NCBI GenBank assembly: GCA_045597125.1
Contig: JAZODR010000046.1
Coordinates: 1 to 64,000, forward strand
Source: RGIG5579 sp045597125
GTDB lineage: Bacteria > Bacillota > Clostridia > Oscillospirales > SIG627
Direction: 5' to 3'
DNA length: 64,000 bases
The notes under the pieces: model-generated
Databases searched by the model: none
What the model saw: the letters and a program-made list of their open reading frames with translations, nothing else
Told to the model about the DNA's origin: nothing
In this document: positions 59,191 through 64,000 of the stretch, one piece after another
Numbering within the stretch: position 1 is the first letter of the stretch
Layout: the number at the start of each line of letters is the position of its first letter
Position numbers and translations under genes: made by a program

Positions 59191-60017
59191 AACAAATACA
59201 GGAATCCCTCGATAGCCTGGAAAAGGGCAGTAAGCTCCGTCAATGCAGTGCTGATGTCTGTTTGCCTAACCGTAAAGAGGTAGTGGATTTGATTGAGGAT
59301 TTGCAGACCCTTTTGTTCCCGGGTTATTTTAAGAGTCGCAGTGTAACTCAGGAGGGATTGAGTGGACTTTCCCTTCTCCGAAAGGTGCGCAACGCGCTTG
59401 TTACTCTGATGGAAAAGGCTTCCCATTTTCGGGAAAGCGATGAGGATGTGGAGGCGCTTGCCGATGGCTTTCTTTCCCGTTTGCCTGCGGTGAAAGAGCT
59501 TCTTCTCAAGGATATTGATGCCATTTATGAAGGGGACCCTGCTGCCAAGAGCCGCGAGGAGGTCATTTTGTGCTATCCCGGCTTTTACGCGATTTCTATT
59601 TATCGACTTGCCCATGAGCTGTATGAACTGAAAATGACCCTGCTATCCCGCATTATGACCGAATATGCCCACGAAAAGACAGGTGTCGATATTCATGCAG
59701 GGGCCAAAATCGGGGAATATTTCTGTATTGACCACGGTACGGGTATCGTTGTGGGAGAGACCTGTGTCATTGGCAACCATGTCAAGCTTTATCAGGGTGT
59801 GACCTTGGGCGCTAAGAGCTTTGAGCTGGACGAAAACGGCAATCCTGTGAAGAATGTGAAACGGCATCCTAACATCGGAAACAATGTAATTATCTACGCC
59901 AATGCTACCATTTTGGGAGGCAATACTTACGTAGGAGATGGATGCATTATCGGCGCTTCCGTTTGGTTGACTCGGTCTGTGGAAGCGGGTAAAACTTTGT
60001 ATTATACGCAAAAATAA
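59181..60017 (+). CDS. Serine O-acetyltransferase, EpsC/CysE type
   Basis: A 278-residue protein: N-terminal helical domain (1-150) and a left-handed beta-helix with hexapeptide repeats (about 165-265): GVDIHAGAKIGEYFCIDHGTG (catalytic Asp-His), VVGETCVIGNHVKLYQGVTLGA, RHPNIGNNVIIYANATILGG. It acetylates L-serine for cysteine synthesis; the longer N-terminus fits the EpsC-type. It starts inside the 3' end of the ceramidase-like gene (ATG 59181) and is thus translationally coupled to it. No cysteine synthase is next to it. Confidence 0.92.
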   Translation: MLLKQIQESLDSLEKGSKLRQCSADVCLPNRKEVVDLIEDLQTLLFPGYFKSRSVTQEGLSGLSLLRKVRNALVTLMEKASHFRESDEDVEALADGFLSRLPAVKELLLKDIDAIYEGDPAAKSREEVILCYPGFYAISIYRLAHELYELKMTLLSRIMTEYAHEKTGVDIHAGAKIGEYFCIDHGTGIVVGETCVIGNHVKLYQGVTLGAKSFELDENGNPVKNVKRHPNIGNNVIIYANATILGGNTYVGDGCIIGASVWLTRSVEAGKTLYYTQK

Positions 60018-60057
60018 AAAAGAGCGGTTCTATATGGGTTGTACCCGTAAGGACTGT

Positions 60058-60092
60058 AAAAAAGCTGTGCGGAAGTTCCGCACAGCTTTTAA
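60058..60092. terminator. Bidirectional rho-independent terminator
   Basis: AAAAGCTGTGCGG and its complement (60060-60073 with 60077-60090) with a small AGT-type loop, A-run left and T-run right, between the convergent serine acetyltransferase and SLOG genes. Confidence 0.88.
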
Positions 60093-60099
60093 TTTTCTC

Positions 60100-60571
60100 T
60101 CATACTGCAACAATAATAATCTTTTTACATTGCTTTATAGCGTAATCAAGGGCAATTTTGGTGCCGCTTTTGCGGGTAGTTGGGGCGCCCTGTTCGTCGT
60201 AGTAAACTATGCAAAATTGGCTATTATCTATCATTTCATAATTACGCTTTACATAAGAAGCTCTTCCTGAATTTATTATCTTTTCGGGGTAATAGGTGTC
60301 TTCATAATTTTCAAGCAAGTAGTTTTTATAGTGTTCGCTTATATAAGGATATTCTGCCCGCACATAAACTCGTTTTATGTGCGGGTATTTTTTTTATTTC
60401 GGTTGCAACTTCAAGACACAGGCTATTAAAACGGCTCTTACTCCCGAAAAGAAACGTGTCAACTTTTTCATCTACAATCAGTTTTTCAATTATCTCCATA
60501 AGTTTTGCTTTTAGTTCTTCGGTTTCGTTTATAATTCTATGACCGAAAAAGCAACATGTATTTTTCTTCAT
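60100..60571 (-). pseudogene. SLOG/DUF1273-like protein interrupted by a frameshift in an A8 run
   Basis: ATG 60571 has GAGGAGA upstream and begins MKKNTCCFFGHR, the usual start of DUF1273-like SLOG proteins. The frame is good to ...CLEVATEIKK and then leaves the family pattern. After the run of eight T on the + strand (60388-60395; A8 in the gene) the +1 frame continues with YPHIKRVYVRAEYPYISEHY and on to DNSQFCIVYYDE and SGTKIALDYA, stopping at 60100. With seven A the gene would encode about 157 residues, the expected length. Either a recent loss, a sequencing error in a homopolymer, or expression by slippage. SLOG proteins bind nucleotides or NAD-like ligands. Confidence 0.75.
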
Positions 60572-60591
60572 GGCATTCTCCTCAAAATATA

Positions 60592-60664
60592 ATAGATATA
60601 CTATATATCTATTTTTTACATTGTAACACATAATACATCTAAAATAAATATACAATATATTTAT
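60592..60664. promoter_or_regulatory. Two 21-bp palindromes between the SLOG and RHH genes
   Basis: Site 1 (60592-60612) has arm ATAGATATA, three bases, and the exact reverse complement of the arm. Site 2 (60644-60664) has arm ATAAATATA, three bases, and its exact complement. They differ only at one base per arm and in the spacer. Their centres are 52 bases apart, about five helical turns, in the shared divergent promoter region, so they are strong candidates for ribbon-helix-helix operators. Confidence 0.75.
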
Positions 60665-60678
60665 TATGAGGTAAATTT

Positions 60679-60879
60679 ATGGCTATCAAGAGTGTTTCAA
60701 TAAGAATTGAAGAAGAAATGTTGAATAAAATTGCACACATTGCTGATTACGAAGGTAGAAGTGTAAACAGTCAAGTGCTTGTTTTAATAAGAGAAAATAT
60801 TAAAGCTTTTGAAGATGCCAATGGGACTATTGATGGCAACATCGCTCCTGCATCAAACGTAAAGCCTACTCGCAAGTAA
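60679..60879 (+). CDS. Arc-type ribbon-helix-helix protein
   Basis: A 66-residue protein: strand KSVSIRIEEEMLNKI, helix AHIADYEGRSVNSQVLVLIRENIKAFED, and a flexible tail (PASNVKPTRK). The pattern is that of Arc/MetJ-like DNA-binding proteins with the phrase ADYEGRSVNSQ typical of Arc family antitoxin-like regulators. ATGAGG lies upstream of ATG 60679. Divergent from the SLOG gene with paired palindromes between them, so autoregulation and control of the SLOG gene are likely. Confidence 0.85.
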   Translation: MAIKSVSIRIEEEMLNKIAHIADYEGRSVNSQVLVLIRENIKAFEDANGTIDGNIAPASNVKPTRK

Positions 60880-60880
60880 C

Positions 60881-60910
60881 AAAAAAATCTCTGCTGAATT
60901 TCAGCAGAGA
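60881..60910 (-). terminator. Terminator of the Y-family polymerase gene
   Basis: TCTCTGCTGA (60888-60897) pairs with 60901-60910. On the minus strand the stem is followed by seven T (complement of 60881-60887), making it a proper terminator for the gene ending at 60936; on the plus strand the T-run is weak. Confidence 0.8.
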
Positions 60911-60935
60911 GTTTCTATATGAACCGTCCTTTTTT

Positions 60936-62150
60936 TTAGCAAAAGGGAACATAGCCGTGGAGATCGGGTAAGGGGTTGGATTTCAGAAGCCGTGCGGGAG
61001 CGAGGGCGGATTTTCCGAAGCGGCTGTGAATGGCATCGGTGACCCGATCCAGCCGTTCTGCCCGTACATCTTCCCGCCGGGTTAAAAGGGAAAGCTGCTG
61101 AGCCTCTTCCCGAATCAGATCAATGGCGCGGACGGTTACTGACCGAAGGGGTACGCTGAAGGAATATCGCTCGCGAAACAGGGAAAAGGCTTCTTTGGCA
61201 AGAGTCATGGTGCAATCGGTGGGGAGAAGCAGTCGCTTTTGCAAAGTTCTGGTGAAAAAATTTCGATCCTTGCACACCAGAGCGATTCCCATTGCCCGCT
61301 TTTTATGGAAGCGGAGCTTTTCGCCGATTTCTTGCGAGAGAGCGAGAATTAAGGTCCAGATCTCTTCGGTGTTTTCTAAATCTTTGGAAACGGTCAGACC
61401 GTGTCCGATGCTCTTCATCGGCGGTTCATAATCGCAAGGGAGTACGGGGCTCAGATCCTCTCCGCGGGCATACGCTTTTAAAACCGCCCCCATTTTGCCA
61501 AATTGCAAACGCAAAAAATAATCGTCTGCTTCCGCCAGAGCGCCCAGCGTGTGAAATCCGAAGCGGTGGAGAATCAAGGCGGCTTTGGGACCTATTCCCA
61601 GAATGCTTTCTACGGGCAGACCGAAAATTTGCTCCCGAAAGCCATCGCGGGGGATGTAGGTCTGGGCATTGGGCTTTTTCAGATCGCTTCCCAATTTTGC
61701 AAAGATTTTATTGAAGGAAATGCCTACGGAAATGGTCAGTCCCAATTCATGCCGCACCCGATTGCGAAGCTCTGTGGCGATGTGGACACCGTCGCCGAAA
61801 GCCAGGCGTGAGGCGGTTACATCCAGCCAACATTCATCCAAGCCGAAGGATTCTACCAAATCTGTGTATTCCAGATAGATTTCCCGCGCATAGCGGGAAT
61901 AGGTCATGTAGCGGTCAAAGCGGGGCGGCACGATGCGCAGCTCGGGGCACTTCTGTTTGGCTTCCCAAATGGCATCGCCCGTTTTTACTCCGCATTTTTT
62001 GGCTTCTTCACTCTTTGCCAAAACAATGCCGTGGCGCATTTCTTCTTCGCCGCATACTGCTACGGGTACTCCTTGCAGGGCGGGGTCAAAGAGCCGTTCT
62101 ACCGAGGCATAAAAATTATTCATATCGCAGTGTAAAATACTTCGATCCAT
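60936..62150 (-). CDS. Y-family DNA polymerase (DinB/UmuC-like)
   Basis: A 404-residue translesion polymerase: ILHCDMNNFYASVERLF at the N-terminus (catalytic Asp), ESFGLDECWLDVT (catalytic Asp-Glu), GISFNKIFAKLGSDLKKP, thumb HhH with GLPVESILGIGPKAA, and little-finger region. The C-terminus ends LPDLHGYVPFC without a clear beta-clamp motif. It copies damaged DNA at low fidelity. AGGAGAAATT precedes ATG 62150. Its promoter (TTGACA/TATCAT on the minus strand, 62249-62221) holds a perfect operator in the spacer and diverges from the XRE-ImmA operon, which probably controls it. Confidence 0.92.
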   Translation of the reverse strand: MDRSILHCDMNNFYASVERLFDPALQGVPVAVCGEEEMRHGIVLAKSEEAKKCGVKTGDAIWEAKQKCPELRIVPPRFDRYMTYSRYAREIYLEYTDLVESFGLDECWLDVTASRLAFGDGVHIATELRNRVRHELGLTISVGISFNKIFAKLGSDLKKPNAQTYIPRDGFREQIFGLPVESILGIGPKAALILHRFGFHTLGALAEADDYFLRLQFGKMGAVLKAYARGEDLSPVLPCDYEPPMKSIGHGLTVSKDLENTEEIWTLILALSQEIGEKLRFHKKRAMGIALVCKDRNFFTRTLQKRLLLPTDCTMTLAKEAFSLFRERYSFSVPLRSVTVRAIDLIREEAQQLSLLTRREDVRAERLDRVTDAIHSRFGKSALAPARLLKSNPLPDLHGYVPFC

Positions 62151-62165
62151 TTTTAATTTCTCCTA

Positions 62166-62249
62166 TTGACAAATTTCGTTCGTGTTTGTATAATAAATAC
62201 GAACAATGTTTCGTGTTTTTATGATATACGAAAGTTTGTTCGTTGTCAA
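62166..62249. promoter_or_regulatory. Opposed promoters with two ACGAA-N6-TTCGT operators
   Basis: Rightward promoter: TTGACA 62166-62171, 17 bases, TATAAT 62189-62194, perfect consensus; operator 1 (62199-62214) covers its start point. Leftward promoter: TTGACA (complement of 62244-62249), 17 bases, TATCAT (complement of 62221-62226); operator 2 (62228-62243) fills its spacer exactly. Both operators have perfect ACGAA/TTCGT arms and centres 29 bases apart. Confidence 0.88.
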
Positions 62250-62285
62250 TGGTAAAATATGAAAAAATGTTCGCTTGGAGGAATT

Positions 62286-62684
62286 ATGAAGTTTTCGGAA
62301 CGGTTGAAGAGTGCCAGAAAACAGGCAGGCTTATCGCAAGGGGCATTGGCGGAGAAAGCAGGAATTTCCATGCGTACCTTGCAGAATTATGAAATGGGCA
62401 AGCGATATCCCGCAAGTCTTGATATTGCGGTAAATCTTGCTACTGCGCTGGGAATGACGGCGGAACAGCTTCTCTCCGAAGGGGAAAAGAGCTTCGTTGC
62501 CGCGCCTGCAGATGCCAAGGTACAGTTGCGCGAATTGGTAGAGGCGGTATCGGGTCTTTTTGCGGGCGGTCAGATCGGTGATGAGGATCGGGATGCTGCC
62601 ATGGAGGCGATTATTGCCGCATATTGGGCGGCAAAAAAGGAAAAGCGCACCTTTTCCGTCATCGAGGAAAAGAGCAATGAGTGA
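62286..62684 (+). CDS. XRE-family repressor (ImmR/DdrO-like)
   Basis: A 132-residue protein: HTH domain at residues 1-65 (RLKSARKQAGLSQGALAEKAGISMRTLQNYEMGKRYPASLD in part) and a C-terminal helical region (about 75-132) with ALA/AAYWAAKKEKRTFSV, the kind of tail cleaved in ImmR/DdrO-type repressors. ATG 62286 is chosen with TGGAGGA upstream, not 62259. It overlaps the metalloprotease gene by eight bases. It probably represses the Y-family polymerase and itself from the two operators at 62199 and 62228. Confidence 0.9.
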   Translation: MKFSERLKSARKQAGLSQGALAEKAGISMRTLQNYEMGKRYPASLDIAVNLATALGMTAEQLLSEGEKSFVAAPADAKVQLRELVEAVSGLFAGGQIGDEDRDAAMEAIIAAYWAAKKEKRTFSVIEEKSNE

Positions 62685-63150
62685 GATCTTGCGCATTGCT
62701 TCTCTTGCCGATGGGCTTTGCGAAAAGTATGGAACACACAATCCCTTTGATATTGCCGAAGCGGAAGGGATTTTGCTACGCTTTTGTCCCGAGTTTCAAA
62801 CCCTGCGCGGAATGTATAAGGTGATATTGGGTCAGCGCTTTATTTTTCTTAATGGGAATATGAAGCGGAGAGAGGCGCGTCAGGTTCTTGCTCACGAATT
62901 GGGTCACGATGCGCTCCATCGGGAAATGGCAAAGGATACCATTGTGCAGGATCATTTTCTTTTGGATATGACTCTCAAGCCAGAATATGAGGCGAATCTT
63001 TTTGCGGCGCAGCTGCTTTACGAGGATGAAAAGGTGCTTTCTCTCTTGCATGCAGGAAAAAGCGCTTTTGAATGTGCCTCGCTTCTGGGAGCGCCTATGC
63101 CTTTATTTGAACTGAAAATGAAAATTTTGGAAGGAAAAAGGAAAAAATAA
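62677..63150 (+). CDS. ImmA/IrrE-family metallo-endopeptidase
   Basis: A 157-residue protein with the zinc-protease motif HELGH (residues 73-77), preceded by GQRFIFLNGNMKRREARQVLA and followed by YEANLFAAQLL (third metal ligand Glu). This is the DUF955/ImmA/IrrE family: such proteases cut a partner XRE repressor after DNA damage or other signals. Start at ATG 62677, overlapping the repressor stop. Partner of the XRE gene; together they look like a switch for the divergent polymerase. Confidence 0.93.
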   Translation: MSEILRIASLADGLCEKYGTHNPFDIAEAEGILLRFCPEFQTLRGMYKVILGQRFIFLNGNMKRREARQVLAHELGHDALHREMAKDTIVQDHFLLDMTLKPEYEANLFAAQLLYEDEKVLSLLHAGKSAFECASLLGAPMPLFELKMKILEGKRKK

Positions 63151-63157
63151 AAATCTC

Positions 63158-63186
63158 TTGCAATGGCAAAAAAAATGTGGTAAAAT
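63158..63186 (+). promoter_or_regulatory. Sigma-A promoter of ackA
   Basis: TTGCAA (63158-63163) and TAAAAT (63181-63186), 17-base spacing, 40 bases before the ackA start. Confidence 0.75.
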
Positions 63187-63225
63187 TTTCCCGTATCAAA
63201 AAAGATTGAAAGGAATATGAAAAAG

Positions 63226-64000
63226 ATGAAAATTCTTGTTATTAATGCGGGCTCCTCTTCCGTAAAGTATCAGCTTATTGATATGACCAATAATGCGCTT
63301 TTGGCAAAGGGCCTTTGTGAGCGTATCGGTATCTCAGGAGGTGCTTTCAAGCATCAGGTTCCCGGTAAGGACGCTTATAAGGTTGACGTGGATATGAAGA
63401 ACCATGGCGAGGCGATTTCCATTGTGGTAAAGACCCTGACCGATCCCGAACACGGCGTAATCTCCGAGCTTTCCGAGATTGGCGCGGTAGGACACAGAGT
63501 TCTTCACGGCGGTGAGAAATTCTCCGGTTCCGTTGTGGTAAACGATAAGGTTATCGAGGCAATTGAAGAATGCTGTGAACTTGGCCCGCTTCACAACCCC
63601 CACAACCTGACCGGTATCCGCGCTTGCGAGGAGATTATGCCCGGTGTTCCTCAGGTAGCTGTATTTGACACCGGTTTCCACCAGACCATGCCCAAATATG
63701 CTTATATGTATGCTCTTCCTTACGAGTATTACGAAAAGTATAAAATCCGCCGCTATGGCTTCCACGGTACTTCCCACCGCTACGTTTCTTTGCGCGCTGC
63801 AGAACTTTTGGGGAAAAAGCCTGAGGAGCTGAATATTGTTACTTGCCATTTGGGCAACGGTTCTTCTATCGCAGCTGTTCAGGGCGGTAAGTGCCTTGAT
63901 ACTACGATGGGTACCACTCCTTTGGAAGGCATCATTATGGGTACTCGCTGCGGTTCCATTGACCCCGCTATTGTTCCTCTTCTGATGAAGAAGGAGGGTC
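63226..64000 (+). CDS. ackA: Acetate kinase (3' end outside the window)
   Basis: The first 258 residues of acetate kinase: KILVINAGSSSVKYQL at the start, VGHRVLHGGEKFS (about 85-97), FDTGFHQTMP (catalytic Asp), RRYGFHGTSHRYV, HLGNGSSIAAVQGGKCLDTTMG and GSIDPAIVP. It interconverts acetyl phosphate and ADP with acetate and ATP, a main ATP source of fermenters. ATG 63226 matches the family start; ATG 63217 in frame is too close to AAAGGA. The gene runs off the window end. Confidence 0.96.
   Translation, partial: MKILVINAGSSSVKYQLIDMTNNALLAKGLCERIGISGGAFKHQVPGKDAYKVDVDMKNHGEAISIVVKTLTDPEHGVISELSEIGAVGHRVLHGGEKFSGSVVVNDKVIEAIEECCELGPLHNPHNLTGIRACEEIMPGVPQVAVFDTGFHQTMPKYAYMYALPYEYYEKYKIRRYGFHGTSHRYVSLRAAELLGKKPEELNIVTCHLGNGSSIAAVQGGKCLDTTMGTTPLEGIIMGTRCGSIDPAIVPLLMKKEG

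Noticed and set aside
62166..62249. LexA (SOS) boxes upstream of the polymerase
   Set aside because: The sites are similar to CGAAC-N4-GTTCG with one mismatch each, but the perfect symmetry is ACGAA-N6-TTCGT and an XRE-ImmA pair is adjacent; LexA control is possible but less simple.
1..64000. CRISPR array, rRNA, transposase or intact prophage
   Set aside because: No regularly spaced repeats, rRNA segments, transposase or structural phage genes were seen; the only tandem repeat is the 33-bp in-frame one at 53439-53570.

Overview
The window looks like chromosome from an uncultured, spore-forming Clostridia (Bacillota). Evidence: strong AGGAGG ribosome sites, many sigma-A promoters of the TTGACA-N17-TATAAT type, numerous GNRA/UUCG-loop rho-independent terminators, a SpoIVB sporulation protease, an HtrA and OmpR/HK pair of Firmicute style, a Na+-pumping decarboxylase module, acetate kinase and a type-2 isoleucyl-tRNA synthetase. 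No rRNA, CRISPR array, transposase or intact prophage is visible. Two tRNA genes (Glu-CTC, Cys-GCA) are present.

Layout. 1-1.8 kb: end of an upstream gene and a run of very small membrane proteins. 1.8-3.35 kb: a decayed patch (two gene remnants and a lipoprotein) bracketed by two copies of one short repeat. 3.4-7.0 kb: a tight four-gene operon (GT-C type membrane protein, UbiA-family prenyltransferase, HAD phosphatase, GtrA) that reads as a polyprenyl-phospho-pentose synthesis and transfer cassette. 7.0-10.4 kb: MgtE, a YeiH-type transporter, a nitrilase-fold amidase. 10.4-12 kb: an XRE repressor divergent from a TM2 / DUF2752 / DUF4352 set with a clear double operator. 12-25.8 kb: acyltransferase, exonuclease, response regulator + kinase + catalytically dead HtrA-like protein + DapL-like aminotransferase, surface lipoprotein, small-drug-export family protein, HAD phosphatase, Ig-like membrane-anchored protein, GreA and an RsmF-type methyltransferase.

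25.8-29.8 kb: a galactonate catabolic operon (eda, 2-keto-3-deoxy sugar-acid kinase, dgoD) with a divergent AraC-type regulator. 29.9-33.2 kb: SpoIVB, a small membrane protein and an intact HtrA. 33.2-38.1 kb: one 1613-residue secreted protein with a beta-helix N-terminal half and a neutral-ceramidase-like C-terminal domain. 38.3-41.4 kb: tRNA-Glu and a phosphodiester glycosidase / membrane protein / PAP2 operon. 41.4-44.7 kb: AI-2E family permease and Tex. 44.9-47.4 kb: a polar amino acid ABC transporter. 47.4-51.9 kb: OadG-like and OadB subunits and IleS.

52.1-56 kb: tRNA-Cys followed by an accessory patch (Mor-family regulator with an overlapping 34-codon reading frame, a BspA-repeat lipoprotein, a zinc-ribbon/SHOCT protein and a candidate small RNA). 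56-60 kb: a putative glycoside hydrolase, a second ceramidase-family protein and serine acetyltransferase. 60.1-60.9 kb: a frameshifted SLOG/DUF1273-like gene divergent from a ribbon-helix-helix gene with a matched pair of palindromes. 60.9-63.2 kb: a Y-family DNA polymerase divergent from an XRE repressor plus ImmA/IrrE metalloprotease; two perfect palindromes sit in the two opposed promoters, so this is probably a protease-relieved DNA-damage switch. The window ends inside ackA.

All family assignments are from reading motifs by eye; no search was run.
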